A DNA stretch of 64,000 nt from Proteles cristata cristata. Taxonomy: Eukaryota > Chordata > Mammalia > Carnivora > Hyaenidae. Numbering within the stretch: the stretch's first letter is position 1; every line of letters starts with the position of its first letter. The stretch lies in contig JAESUZ010003897.1 in NCBI GenBank assembly GCA_017311185.1, positions 496,001-560,000 of the forward strand. The letters are read 5' to 3'. The notes below the pieces were generated by a model that saw only the letters and a program-made list of their open reading frames with translations, was not told the DNA's origin and searched no databases. Shown here piece by piece: positions 11,083 to 22,681 of the stretch. A program made the position numbers and the translations under genes.

Positions 11083-11290
11083 GGGGTGCTTGGGTGGTTC
11101 CATTGGTTAAGCATCGATTTTGGCCCAGGCTGTGATCTTGCAACTTGTGGGTTTGAGCCCCGCATCAGGCCTGCTGCTATCAGCGTGGAACCCGCTTTGA
11201 ATCCTCTGTTTCCTGCCCTTCCTGCCCCTCCCTCTCTTATGATCTCTCTCTCTCTCAAAAATAAAATAAGCATTAAAAATATGTAAAATA
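11083..11290 (+). mobile_element. CAN-SINE, first of a tandem pair
   Basis: Diverged head GGGGTGCTTGGGTGGTTCC. The left duplication copy AAAAGGTATAAAAACTG ends at 11,083. Confidence 0.9.
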
Positions 11291-11498
11291 GGGGCACCTG
11301 AGTAGTTCAATTGAGTCCAACTTCAGCTCAGGTCATGATCTCACAGTTTGTGAGTTCTAGCCTCACGTCAGGCTCAGTGCTGACAGCTTGGAGCTTAGAT
11401 CCTCCTTCAGGATGTGTGTCTCCCTCTCTCTGCCCCTCACCCACTCACACACTCTCTCTCTCTCTCAAAAATAAATAAAAACATTAAAAAATAAAAAT
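11291..11498 (+). mobile_element. CAN-SINE, second of a tandem pair
   Basis: Starts in the A-tail of the preceding copy. AAAAGGTATAAAACCTG at 11,499 closes the outer duplication, so this one likely inserted into the first one's tail. Confidence 0.9.
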
Positions 11499-11514
11499 AA
11501 AAGGTATAAAACCT

Positions 11515-12229
11515 GCCCGCTTTGGTCACTTCTTTGAGTCTTATATTTTTGTGAACTCCTGTAAGTATGAAATTAATTTTTTCTCTTACTAATATGTCTT
11601 ATGTCAATTTCATTATTGGACCAGCCAAAGAACTGAGATAAGGAAAAAAAAAAAAACTTTCCTGCCTTACACTATTTGGGGAAAAAAGAGGGCATCTCTT
11701 CATGTGACTCTGTTTCTTCACCTGTCAATGCCTAGATTGAATTTCATGCCCAGCTCTAAATCAATCTCTGAGATGAAAAAGAATGCTTTGTGCTCATTTA
11801 AATCAATAACTAGCAAGGGGGTTGGATAGGATTCTTAGCCCAATGAAGCCTACCTCTGGACCTGGGGTATGATGCGTGTAGAGAAGATAACCACAAAGTC
11901 CACTAGAATGAATCCAGCAGGCATTTGGAAATGTGATTCTATCGCACAAAGAGGTACAGATTTGGGAGTCATTTGCATTGACGTTAATTTGAAGACTTGG
12001 AAGAATTGAGATCATTTAGGGTGACTGTGTATAGTGAGAAGAACAAGAGAACACTGAGGGGGAGTCACATTAAAGGATCAGTGCTAAGTGATGGGAGCCA
12101 GCAAAAGAAAGTGAGGGGTGGCCAGAGAGGCAGGTGTTAGTGGAACCAGGGTAGTAACAGCTTCTCTGTAGCCATGGGATGAATGTTTTAAAAGTTCACT
12201 TTTTATTTATTTTTCTTACCTCTCCCACT
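11515..12229. other. Unassigned non-coding sequence
   Basis: Poly-A at 11,645. No recognised element or gene. Confidence 0.5.
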
Positions 12230-12350
12230 CACCGTAGTTCTTCATAAGCAAACACCCTGTCATCTATTTCCTTTCTCTTTCACAATGTCCATCAGAGTCT
12301 TACAAATGGCAACTGCTCAGTAATTATGCGCTGATTGATTACGGTAGGAT
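12230..12350 (+). mobile_element. Possible L2/MIR fragment
   Basis: It ends CAACTGCTCAGTAATTATGC then GCTGATTGATTA, like an L2 end. Otherwise weak. Confidence 0.4.
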
Positions 12351-12474
12351 ATTTGGCTAATAAAGCACATTGTAAGAATGTATACAAAAAAGTGTAACCA
12401 AAAGCAAGAACACTTAAAGAACCATGGATCTTAATTATATTCAAGTGTTGGTGTCGCATTTAGCAAAAAAATCC

Positions 12475-12681
12475 TTTTTTAAAAAGTTTTTTTATTTTGA
12501 GAGAGAGAGAGCAAGTATGAGGAGGAAGGGGCAGAGAGAAAGGGAGAGAGAGGGAGTCCAAAGGAGGTTCCTGGCTGTTAGCACAGAGTTCAAGGCAAGT
12601 CTTGAGCTAACAAACTGTGAGATCATGACCTGAGGTGACATCAAGAGTCCGATGCTTAACCGATTTAGCCACCCAGGTGCC
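12475..12681 (-). mobile_element. CAN-SINE
   Basis: Head complement GCCACCCAGGTGCC. GA-rich body at 12,500-12,555. Short A-rich flanks. Confidence 0.92.
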
Positions 12682-13208
12682 ACAACAAAAAAATTTTTAA
12701 ACTGAAAGCTATTTTTGTCCTAGGATAACCACTAGAAATGTTTCCTGAGTACACTGGTGACTTCAGAAATGTTGCTTGAAGCATATTTACTATTAATGTA
12801 ACAAAAATAGTTAAAATGTAAAATTTCAATTAAAAGTATTAGATGCCCATCTGTTGCCTTTGAAAAAGTCTGCCTTACATGATGTCAATTTAGTGGTTCT
12901 CTTGTTACTTTTTTCCTCTTAGAATATGAGTTAAAATGTGTACCTTTTGGATATAAGAGAGAAAACCAAAGAATCACCTCTTAGATAGCTCAGTCTCTGT
13001 TTTACCAATTTTTGTTTTGCATTATTTTCTATTTTGCAGCATCTTCTCAAAATTTGTATAGGCAGGGACTGTTTTGCTTTGTTGAAGAGAAGTGGGTATT
13101 TGTTAAAATCCTCAGCATACTAGGAACTAGAAGGTAAGGACTTTTTGATTGGTTAGTTCTTTTATTAAGATTTAGTGTATTAGTGCAATGCACAGCTTAC
13201 AGTTAACA

Positions 13209-13256
<48 letters not shown>

Positions 13257-13499
13257 GAAATAAAGGAATGAATGAATGAAGAATAAAAGAAAATACTTTA
13301 TAAAAGTGGAAATTTAACTGATGTTGTGATTCATAGAAATTATACATATTGTATAGAAGAAGAGACAGTATGAATCTTGCATAAGAAGTAATCATTTTTG
13401 GTGATTAAAGTCTAGTGAGCTGCTTTTTTCTTTTCAGATAATCTTCCTCCATTGTTGCCACTAGTTCCTCTGCACAGTTCATTAAACGACAGTCTAAAG
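12682..13499. other. Unassigned non-coding sequence with a GAT repeat
   Basis: AT-rich. Nothing recognised besides the triplet repeat at 13,212-13,254. Confidence 0.5.
13212..13254. repeat. (GAT)n triplet microsatellite
   Basis: About 14 uninterrupted GAT units. The opposite strand gives a poly-His frame. Confidence 0.97.
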
Positions 13500-13645
13500 T
13501 CAGAAGGCTGGAGTAACTTTATAGTCCTCAGTTTCCTCATCTGTGAAAAGGTAATAATAATAATGCTATCTATTGCATTATTGTGGATTGCATACTATAC
13601 CTAACACACAGCACAAAAGCTGGCACATCAAAAATACTCACCTAT
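13500..13645 (+). mobile_element. MIR
   Basis: CCTCAGTTTCCTCATCTGTG followed by an AATAATAATAAT run and a weakened AGCACAAAAGCTGGCACAT end. Confidence 0.7.
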
Positions 13646-13675
13646 TGTTGGACTAGTGACCAGGTTTTATTTTAT

Positions 13676-13928
13676 TGTATCTATTTTTAATTTTTTTTAA
13701 TTTTTTAAACTTTTTTTAATGTTTTATTTATTTATGAGAGAGAGAGAGAGAGGCAGCGTGAGCAGGAGACGGTCAGAGAGAGAGGGAGACAAAGAATCCA
13801 AAGCAGTTTCCAGGCTCTGAGCTAGCTGTCAGCACAGAGGCCAATGCAGGGCTCAAACCCATGAACCATGAGATCATGACTTGACCTGAAGTCGGATGCT
13901 TAGCCGACTGAGCCACCCAGGCACCCCC
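13676..13928 (-). mobile_element. CAN-SINE
   Basis: Flanks ACCAGGTTTTATTTT / ATCAGGTTTTATTTT. A tail of A-rich variants about 60 bases long. Confidence 0.94.
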
Positions 13929-14920
13929 ATCAGGTTTTATTTTGACTGTGCTTGATGATCTATCTACTCTTTTTACAAGTAATTGGTGAACAGAGTCATC
14001 CACAGTTTAATGACAGTTGCTGCTTATGTGATTTCCAGTACTTGGGTGGAGAACTATTTATCAAAGCCAAGGACTATGTGTTCTTTTTCTGTGTCATGTT
14101 TATTCAGTCATTAAACAACCACAGTGTCTGTCTTATATAACTCAGTAGTACTATGATTTAATTGTTGAAAATGATATCAGGTCCTAAATTATGTTTGAAA
14201 GTAGGGTCAGTCTTCCAATAGAAAGAGCAGGCCTCCACCCATATAGATCATTCTGTTTGGGAAAACTTTGTCCTAGATTTTGTCCCTGGTTCAGATACAA
14301 ATACCTTGGATTCAATATTTTGAGAGTAAGATTTCTTTGCTTTCTCACTGTACTTTCAAAATATTGTCAAATGCTGTCTCCTTTTCATTCTTATCTCCTG
14401 GATCTAACCTGATCTTATGTTCACTCAAAACTTTTACCCTAGTCCTAAACAACTTATATTAAGAATTGAAATTTTTTCATGAGAGGGTTTCCAAATTCTT
14501 CCCATTTCAATTCATGTGGGATACTACAAACTATATCACCAAACATACCAATTTATTCATTAATAACTCTCCATAAATTTATCCATGGTCTCATTTTAGA
14601 CATTAACCATGGTGCCTTTAGCTTGGAGTTCGGGGAAACTTCGGGATTGTATGTTTAAATACCGTAAAATCATTTTCTGGAATCTGATCATACTCTTGGC
14701 CAACCACAATGTGATGTAATAGTAGCTGAAAGTTTAATCAAGTATTTTAATGTCAAATAAATGGCTATGTGTTGAGGATGGTTCTAACTGGAACTGGAAC
14801 AGCCAGTTTTGACCCCCTCTTAAATAGTAGGATTTTGGAGTCCAAATATTTGGCTTATTATGTTTCCCCTAAATTAGGTAATATTGCATCTTTTTGTCAT
14901 ACTTTGTTTCCTTTCTTATC
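13929..14920. other. Unassigned non-coding sequence
   Basis: AT-rich, no SINE, no convincing exon. Frames of 60-89 codons show no motifs. Confidence 0.5.
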
Positions 14921-15104
14921 TTTTATTTTATTATTTATTTTGAAAGTTCATCTATTTATTTTGAGAGAGAGACAGGGAAGAGAGAAAGAAGTGCACAGAA
15001 GCATGGAGCTTGCTTCGGGACTGAACCCACTCCACTAATGGTGAGAACATGACCTGAGCCAAAATCAAGAATCAGACCCTCAACCGATGTGAGCCAGGCG
15101 TCCC
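14921..15104 (-). mobile_element. CAN-SINE, shortened head
   Basis: GAGCCAGGCGTCCC end and GA-rich body at 14,961-14,992. Part of the head is lost around 15,085. Confidence 0.85.
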
Positions 15105-15167
15105 TGATTTCTTATCCCTGATGATAGCCTAAACGGCCTGCCCTTACTTTCTTAGAACATCTTTTGG

Positions 15168-15301
15168 GGAACTCCTAGAAGGCTCAGTTGGTTGAGTGGC
15201 TGACTCTTGGTTTCGCTCAGGTCATGATCTCACTATTGTGAGACTGAGCCCTGAGTCGGGCTCCACGCTGAGCATGAAGTCTGTTTAAGATTCCCTCTCT
15301 C
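15168..15301 (+). mobile_element. CAN-SINE, 5' part
   Basis: Diverged start GGGGAACTCCTAGAAGGCTC. It runs into CCCTCTCTC, where the next SINE begins, so its tail is missing or displaced. Confidence 0.85.
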
Positions 15302-15505
15302 GGGGCGCCTGGGTGGCTCAGTTGGTTGGGCATCTGACTTCAGCTCAGGTCATGATATTACCATTACCGGATTTGAGCCCCGCATCGGGCTCTGTGCTGA
15401 CAGCTAGCTCAGAGCCTGGAGCCTGCTTCAGACTCTGTACCTCCCTCCCTCGACCCTCCTCTGCTCACGCTGTTTCTGTCTCTCAGAAATAAATAAAGTA
15501 TTAAT
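15302..15505 (+). mobile_element. CAN-SINE inserted in the CT body of the previous one
   Basis: GGGGCGCCTGGGTGGCTCAG to AATAAATAAAGTATT. Confidence 0.93.
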
Positions 15506-15603
15506 ACCTATACGTGCACTAATAGTAATAAACAGCATTTTATTGCTCAAGAAGACTCACAAGTTTCAAAATGACAGTGTTTACAAATTTATAGTTTATT
15601 TTA

Positions 15604-15831
15604 TTTTAGTTTTTTTTTTAATTTTTTTTAATGTTTTATTTATTTCTAGGAGAGAGAGACAGCGTGAGCAGGGGAGGGTCAGAGAGAGAGGGAGTCACAG
15701 ACTGAAACAGGCTCCAGGCTCTGAGCTGGCAGTCAGCACAGAGCCTGACGCGGGGCTCGAACCCACGAACCGCGAGATCATGACCCAAGCGAAAGTCAGA
15801 CGCTTAACCGACTAAGCCACCCAGGCGCCCC
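15604..15831 (-). mobile_element. CAN-SINE, young type
   Basis: Exact 18-bp duplication AATTTATAGTTTATTTTA at 15,586 and 15,832. Confidence 0.97.
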
Positions 15832-15849
15832 AATTTATAGTTTATTTTA

Positions 15850-17342
15850 AAAAACGATTAAAATAAAGGATTGCATTAAAATAAGGATTGCATCACAACA
15901 AAGTCTTCTTCACTGTCAGGAGTCCATAGAGGCCAGGATAGGCTGCTTTGTTTGCCCTCCATGAGGCTTGAGGCCAGATGAGGTTTCTCTCTCAGATCAG
16001 GAAACATTGATGTGTGCACAGAATATCATGGAAGCAAAAGGTCCAAAATGTAATCTTAAGTAAAGTTTCTTACATTCTACTAGTCATGTAGGCATATTCC
16101 TGCTAAATAACCAGTCTCAATAGCAGAGCTGAGACTAGCTATTAAGCACTGATATTAGTAACCACTGTTGACAAAGTGGTACAAATCTTAACTACACCAA
16201 AACTCTTCAGACCCATGGTTACAAAACAACACTATTAATCAATATGTTTTATGCCTTGACCAGAGGGTCAGTTCTATGCAGGAACTTTAGCAAAACAGTT
16301 CAGGCTCATTTCTGGCCTATTGGAATCAACTGTCACAGTAGAGTACACCCCTCTAATCTTTGGTCAAGACCTTTTTACAACAAAACAATTGCCCTTATTT
16401 TCATAGAAATTAACTTGCCTTACAATTGAAAGGCATATACAGATTCTAAATATTTGCAATAACCAGTGAGGAAGTGGTAGGGATTCAAGCAGAGATTAAA
16501 CTACTAAAGAATATCAGCACAAATGTTCTCATCTCTTTATACTGACTTTATATTTTTTCTACTTCCCTAATCTAGAACTATCTGAACTTTAAACTATACA
16601 TCTGCTGAATGATTAAGAACCATGATCAATCTATCATTAATTAAGTGTACTCCTTCCTTAGGCCAATTCTCTTCTGTAGGGATAATGTCCTGTGAAACAA
16701 AAACCAAAAGACCTAGCCACATTAGTAGTTTTTTAATATAGTCATAGTTAGAACTCTCCACTTTTTTCATTCATTTTGAGAACGTAGACCGCTTCTGGAA
16801 GTTTGTTTGGTGTTTTTTCAGCTCCGTTTCCTGGCTCTCCAAAAGAGAGAAGGTTTTGGCAGGGTCCTTCAGCTAAGACAGAACGTTATTTTCTCTAAGC
16901 CTCACTAGAATTGTTACATTTTCCCTTTTGTAGAAGGCATTTATTGGCTCCTTTCCCCCCAGCAGTAATTTTACCTTTTTTTCCATTAATCATTAATTTT
17001 AATACAAACCTCTCCTCCTGAAGATCCCTCTGTCCCAGCCACTGGGTTAGTCCATGTATCTGATAACAAGATGAGTTGTGTTTGGATTTGCCTTTCAGTC
17101 CGTTCCAAATGTAGGGGATCAGACTGAGTAGGTAGAGAAAATGGGAATATCCTGTCTGCTAGGCAGCAAAACATTTGCAGGGTTAGTCCCAACTTGGCAA
17201 AGTGGGGGAAGGGGATAGTCTATTCCATAAATCTCACTGAAATTCTTGCATTAGGTTTAAATTAGTAGACACTGTCTTGTTTTAGATTATTGGCCTTGGG
17301 AACCCTTAATTTTTATATCCAGTCCAGGAAGGACCAGTCCAG
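15850..17342. other. Unassigned stretch, possibly more of the same ERV interior
   Basis: This 1.5 kb carries no SINE. On the minus strand an open stretch at 16,986-17,192 (68 codons) continues downstream of the integrase remnant at 17.9-19.5 kb and is the best hint of decayed retroviral sequence here, but I recognise no motif in it. The rest (15,850-16,980) shows nothing I can assign. Confidence 0.3.
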
Positions 17343-17875
17343 TACATTTGTTATGGACTGATTGTGTCCAACCCCACCCTCCAAATTTATGTTAAAACCT
17401 TCCTCTGGGGCACCTGGGTGGCTCAGTCAGTTAAGCCTCTGACTCTTGATTTCACCTTAGGTCTTGATACCAGGGTTGTGAGTTGGAGCCCCTCATTGGG
17501 ATCCATGCTGGGGTTGGAATCTACTCAAAAACAAAAACAAAACACTCTTCCTTCGATGTAATGGTACTGGGAGGTGGGGTCTTTGGGAAGTGACTAGGAT
17601 TAGATGAGGGCTCTTCCCTCATAAATGCGAGTAGTGCTCCTATAAAAATCAAGAGGGAGATTGTTACTATCTGCTCTGTGCCTTGTGAGGATGCAATGGT
17701 TTGTATACTGGAAGAGGGCCCTCATTAGAACTCAGCCATGCTGACACTGTCATCTTTGACTTTGAGCCTCTAGAACTATGAGAAATACATTTCTGTTGTA
17801 CATAAACCACTCAGTGTATGGTATTTTGTTATAACAGCATAAACAAAGACAGCATTAAAAAAGAAAATTGTCATA
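17343..17875 (+). mobile_element. ERVL-MaLR LTR (MST/MLT1-like), split by a SINE
   Basis: It begins TGTTATGGACTGATTGTGTCC. It continues with the family's GGAGGTGGGGTCTTTGGG, GCCTTGTGAGGATGCAATG and CCTCTAGAACTATGAGAAAT blocks, and ends near TTTTGTTATAACAGCATAAAC. A head-only SINE at 17,407-17,544 interrupts it. No internal MaLR sequence was noticed, so it is probably a solo LTR. Confidence 0.8.
17407..17544 (+). mobile_element. Head-only CAN-SINE in a MaLR LTR
   Basis: GGGGCACCTGGGTGGCTCAG to AATCTACTCAAAAACAAAA. Confidence 0.92.
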
Positions 17876-18272
17876 AACTACGTAAGACTTGTCTTTATGT
17901 TTCTCTGTTATCCCTCCACTCTCTTTTCCCTACTTCCGCTGTAAAAGTGTAACAATTTGTCTAATGGAGACCCAACTTCAGTCTCCCTCATGTTAAGATG
18001 CAAAGCACGAGTAGAGGTTTGTAGATAAATTCTTCAATCCATTGTAACCTCTGCATCTTTTAAAGTAGTTGTTATATTTAGTCCAATCTTAATTGTCTAT
18101 TCATCTACTCCTTAAGACAGATAAAGAATATGATAAGCCAAGTCCATTGAATGTGATGTTTCTTTGCCCATTGTTGTACCCTGTGGGCAAAGAAGTGAGT
18201 ACTTTGATCTGAAGAAATGTAACTAAGAGGGCCAAACTGGTGCAATATTCTTGTACTAGCTTTTTGGTAGGT

Positions 18273-18480
18273 TTTTTTTTTTTATTTTTTGGGTTTTTTT
18301 TTTTTTTTTTAGAGAGACACAATGTGGGTGGGGAAGGGGCAGAGGGAAAAGGAGACATAGAATCCAAAGCAGGCTCCAGGCTCTGAGTTGTCAGCACAGA
18401 TGTGCTTGAACCTGTGAGCCATGAGATCATGACCTGAGCCGAAGTTGGATGCTTAACTGACTCAGTCACCCAGGCACCCC
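18273..18480 (-). mobile_element. CAN-SINE in the ERVL-like pol remnant
   Basis: Flanks AGCTTTTTGGTAGGTT / AACTTTTTGGTAGTTT. Confidence 0.94.
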
Positions 18481-18512
18481 AACTTTTTGGTAGTTTTAAA
18501 AACAATGACCTC

Positions 18513-18711
18513 AGGGCACCTGAGCTTCCGACTTTGGCTCAGATCATGATCTCACGGTTTGTGGGTTTGAGCCCCGCCTCAGGCTCTGTGCTAACAGCTA
18601 GCTCAGAGCCTGGAGCCTGCTTCAGATTCTGTATCTCCCTCCCTCTCTGATCCTCCCTTGCTCATGCTGTCTCTCTCTCTCATGAATAAATAAAACATTT
18701 AAAAAAATGAA
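18513..18711 (+). mobile_element. CAN-SINE with a deletion in the tRNA head
   Basis: Flanks AAACAATGACCTCA / AAACAATGGCCTCA. GGGCACCTGAG joins directly to CTTCCGACTTTGG, so about 20 bases with part of the A box are gone. Confidence 0.93.
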
Positions 18712-19534
18712 AAACAATGGCCTCAGTCACTAGGCATGCAAAACCAAATCCAGAATATGTGCCAAGATTCTGTCAATATCTAAGTTCTCCTGGAGCAATA
18801 GATAAAGTGTCAATATTATCTACTAGCCAGCTATGCACTGGACTTTCTCCCCTGGGAATACTTCCAAAGGCTAATTGTAAACAGAATTGTTATTAACAAT
18901 TTGAGTTTCAGTGAAGGCCCCTGGCACATTTTGTCATGTGGTCCATTGTTGCATGTCTTGAGTTCCCTAATAACTCATTTCATGGACCCAGGTTGCCACT
19001 TTCAGAGATCAAAGTTGTTGATCCCTTGCATAAAGTGTCTTTGGTGAGCAGCAGCATGTGTCACTTTTGTATGCCTTTGGAATTTACATAAAGATTTTCA
19101 AAGAGCGGTACCCCTTTTATCATCCAACTATTTCTGGCCCACTTTCTAGACCAAATTGCAAATCCACTGGTAAGAGCCCAAGAGTCAGTATACACTCAAA
19201 GAGTAGTTCTTCTTGTATCTAATTCTATCAGGAATTCTACCAGGAATACCACATATAAATCAACCCTCTGACCCCACTTGCTCTTTTCTTCTTTCACAAG
19301 AATTTTGCCATTTACTGGACACTGGTGGACCACTGCTTTCCATGATCCTGTATTCTGGAACTGCTACCAGTGAACCAGGCTGACTGCCTGATATCCTTGA
19401 AAATCAGTCTGTTGAAATGAAGGACCCAATTCTGCAACAGCAGTAGGTAAGACCTGGCTTAAGTAGCTCTAAAGGTTCTCATTTTGCATCTCCAATTAGT
19501 GCCGGTCAAAGAGACAATTAATATATTATTCCTT

Positions 19535-19760
19535 TTTATTTATTTACTTTAAAAAATAGTTTTAATTCATTTTTGAGAAAGAAAGAGAGAGGTAGAGACA
19601 GAGAATGAGACAGAGAGAGAGTGAGACACAGAATCTGAAGCAGGCTCCAGGCTCTGAGCTGTCAGCACAGAGCCCGTTGCGGGGCTTGAATTCACGAACC
19701 ACACGATCATGACCTGAGTCGAAGTCAGATGTTTAACTGACTGAGCCACCAGGTGCCCCT
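19535..19760 (-). mobile_element. CAN-SINE
   Basis: GA body with GACAGAGAATGAGACAG and head complement GAGCCACCAGGTGCCC, lacking one C of CCACCC. Confidence 0.92.
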
Positions 19761-19978
19761 CTCTTTTTTAAAAATATTTTTATTGTTTATTCATATTGCT
19801 TTTTAAATTTTACCCATTAGGGAGAGAAATCTCTGTTAAAAATTCTATCTATGCCAATTATACATTAATGTAAAAAAAAGATAGCTCTACAACATACATT
19901 TTTTAAATCATACATTCTAAAATTTAACCATATTTTATTTTTATCCCTTTTATAGTAGCATTCCATACCCCTTAAATT

Positions 19979-20567
19979 TTTTTTTTTTTTACAAATAGTT
20001 TATTGTCAAATTAGTTTCCACATAACACCCAGTGCTCATCCCCACAAGTGTCCTCCTCCATGCCCACCCCTCCTCCCCCCCACATCCACCAGTCCTCAGT
20101 TTTTGTCAGCATTCAAGAGTCTCTCATGGTTTGCCTCTCTCCCTTTCCCCCACCATTTCGCCCTTCTTCTCCCCCTTGGTCCTCTGTTAAGTTCCTCCTA
20201 ATCCTCCTATACGTGCACACATATGATATTTGTCCTTCTCTGCCTGACTTATTTCGCTCAGCATAACACCCTCAAGGTCCATCCATGTTGCTACACATGG
20301 CCAGATTTCACTGTTTCTCATTGCCATGTAGTATTCCATGGTATAGATAAACCACATCTTCTTGATCCATTCATCTGTTGATGGACACTTAGGCTCTTTC
20401 CATGTTTTAGCTATTGTGGAGAGTGCTGCTATGAACATTGGGGTACATGTGCTCCTATGCATCAACATTTCTGTATCCCTTGGGTAAATTCCTAGCAGTG
20501 CTATTGCTGGGTCATAGGGGAGTTCTAGTGTTAGTTTCCTTAGGAACCTCCACACTGTTTTCCAGAG
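19979..20567 (-). mobile_element. 5'-truncated carnivore L1, 3' end of ORF2 and 3' UTR
   Basis: It is flanked by an exact 16-bp duplication, CCATACCCCTTAAATT, at 19,963-19,978 and 20,568-20,583. The left end is a poly-T (the A-tail on the other strand), then the 3' UTR. The minus strand at 20,187-20,555 still encodes about 120 residues of the ORF2 C-terminus, with CTPMFIAALSTIAKTWKEPK and the terminal EISQAEKDKY block. A long open stretch and an exact duplication suggest a fairly young insertion. Confidence 0.92.
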
Positions 20568-20584
20568 CCATACCCCTTAAATTA

Positions 20585-21132
20585 ATTCTATCACCTTAAG
20601 AGGCTGTTTAGCAAGTCTAACCAGTATTGTACATTGTACTGCTGTATTCAATAGACCTAAAAGTTTATTTATTTATTTTTTACCTCTAGGCCATTTTATC
20701 CAGTCTTGGTGTTCATCTGATATACTAAAACAGAACATTGGGGAAGATCCAAGTGGTATCCTTGAGATGAATATTATGAGAAACAACAGCTCACACAAAA
20801 AGTGATTGGATAAAATACCTTCCAGATGAACATTTTTGAATTAGGGGTGAAGGTTGCATAGGCCAGTTGACTTTTCATTAATTATACTTAAATATCTTAC
20901 TGACAGGAAGCATTCTCAAAGATTATAAGTGTGTTAACGGTGTAACAGGATTTGATCAGAGAAACAGTACCACTGGAAATGATACAGGATTTTGTCATAG
21001 GAATTTGACTTTACACAACTGTGGACTCTGGTTAAATAGTTTATATATGGCTTTTGCTTCTGTGTCTGGTGCTGGGTCCTAGGATCCTAGGCAGTACAGA
21101 TGGAAAAAAATGGACATGAAGGATGGAAGGGT
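20585..21132. other. Unassigned non-coding sequence
   Basis: No element recognised. Confidence 0.5.
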
Positions 21133-21133
21133 A

Positions 21134-21327
21134 GGGGCACCTGGGTAGCTCAGTCGGTTGAGCGTCTGACTTCAGCTCAGGTCATGATCTCGCAGTCTGT
21201 AAGTTCAAGCCCTGCGTCGGGCTCTGTGCTGACAGCTCAGCCTGATTCAGATTCTGTGTCTCCTCTCTCTACCCCTCCCCTGTTCATGCTCTGTCTCTCA
21301 GAAATAAATAAACGTTTTTTTAAAAAG
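21134..21327 (+). mobile_element. CAN-SINE
   Basis: GGGGCACCTGGGTAGCTCAG start. About 20 bases of the GAGCCTGGAGCC part are deleted near 21,240. Confidence 0.93.
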
Positions 21328-22102
21328 TTGAGTAGGACAAAGATAATCTGGAACCCATGAAGACGAGCTGGAACCTGCTTTGGTCCCTTACTACCTCTAA
21401 GCCTCCAACCTCAGCGATGCAGGTAACTTGCAAGAGAAGCTAGTAAGTATCCTTCATTATGAAGCTAAATGTGCAGTTGACCTAGAAGTCAGAGGTGGAG
21501 AAGCTAAAGGAGGAGACCCAGCAGGAGACAAAGTTGCTTTGGACCCAGCTCTGCACCACACTTCCAAAGTGAGCCAACAAATTAGAGCCCATGGGTGTGA
21601 ACTGCAACAGTAGGTGGTAACTGCACTGATCCTTTGAGTATAAAAAGAAGATGATAATGGGTGAGTTCTCTGACTATATGAGAGTTAATTATATCTCAAT
21701 AATTTTTTTTTAAAAATGGCTGCGTTTTCACCTCTGTTTTCCAAATCTCACCCAAAATGTCTCTTGTGGCCCTGGCTAAACTGTAGTATGTAATGAAGAA
21801 AATTTCTGGGAATCACTTTTGCTCAACTAAGTTAACACAGTACAAATCCACCACAAATGTTTTCTGTTAACTTATGTAAATTTTGTTTAAAAAGGTAAAC
21901 TTTGAAGCTAGGTGGAGAACCCATGCTCTAGTTCTAATGAATCACCACTGGATATAAGTAAAAGGTTCTACCAATACTTTTGCAGTTTAAAAAATGGTAT
22001 GTTTATACAAGAAAATATAGGACTAAATAATATTGAAAAGTGTTGTATTTTTTTTATCCCTAAAGAATAATATGAAATATAACTGTATTCGGAAAAATGA
22101 TT
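21328..22102. other. Unassigned non-coding sequence
   Basis: No gene. 21,428-21,613 is an open 61-codon frame without motifs. Confidence 0.5.
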
Positions 22103-22311
22103 TTTTTTAAAGTTTACTTATTTTGAGAGAGACAGAAAGTGTGTGGGTGGGGGAGGGGCACAGAGAGAGAGGGAGAGAGAAAATCCTAAGCATGCTCCAC
22201 ACTGTCAGCACAGAGCCTGACATGGGGCTCAAACTCACGAGACTATGAGATGATGACCTGAGCTGAAACCAAGAGTCAGATGCTTAACTGACTGAGCTAC
22301 CCAGGTGACCT
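22103..22311 (-). mobile_element. CAN-SINE
   Basis: Head complement GAGCTACCCAGGTGACC. Confidence 0.92.
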
Positions 22312-22479
22312 AAGATATATGATTTTTTAAAAAGTAAATATAGCTTATTTCCTGGACATCTCTCAGATGTCAGAGCAGATTAAAACTATGACTATTCATA
22401 CTCAGGTCATGAGATGACAGACAGCCCTGGTAAACATTAAATAAGTATGATGATACTGAGTTTAGAAATTAAGTGATGC

Positions 22480-22681
22480 GGGGGCGCCTGGGTGGCTCAG
22501 TCGGTTGAGTGTCTGTCTCTTGGTTTCAGCTCATGGTTAGTGAGTTCGAGCCCCGCATGGGGCTCCACGCACTGATGGTATGGAAACTGCTTCGGATTCT
22601 CTCTCCTTCTCTCCCAGCCCCTCCCCTGCTCACTTACTCTGTCTCGCTCTCAAAATAAATACATGAAACAAAACAAAAAAG
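22480..22681 (+). mobile_element. CAN-SINE
   Basis: Flanks GAAATTAAGTGATGC / GAATTAAGTGATGC. Middle variant CACGCACTGATGGTATGG. Confidence 0.94.

Larger units (their letters stand above)
17880..19550 (-). pseudogene. Degraded ERVL-like pol remnant (RNase H to integrase)
   Basis: Read on the minus strand, three blocks in the right order match retroviral pol of the ERVL (class III) group. At about 19,361-19,380 is a decayed RNase H active-site segment in which FTGSS replaces the usual aromatic-T-D-G-S. At 19,179-19,190 is TDSW followed by a tryptophan-spaced RNase H segment. At 18,734-18,766 is a TYSGFGF segment from the integrase core, and near 18,185-18,215 an SDQSTHF segment followed by QQWA, also integrase core. 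Several stops and frame breaks lie between the blocks, and two SINEs (18,273-18,480 and 18,513-18,711) are inserted in it, so it cannot make a functional protein. A MaLR-type LTR lies on its 3' side. No flanking proviral LTR pair was found. Confidence 0.72.

Noticed and set aside
18101..18505. 134-codon minus-strand frame
   Set aside because: It is a composite of a SINE head and body (18,273-18,480) joined to the ERV integrase fossil, not a gene.
20187..20555. 122-codon minus-strand frame with real protein similarity
   Set aside because: It is the C-terminus of L1 ORF2 in a 5'-truncated copy, so it is reported as a mobile element and not as a host gene. The same applies to 40,004-40,213 and 42,816-43,205.
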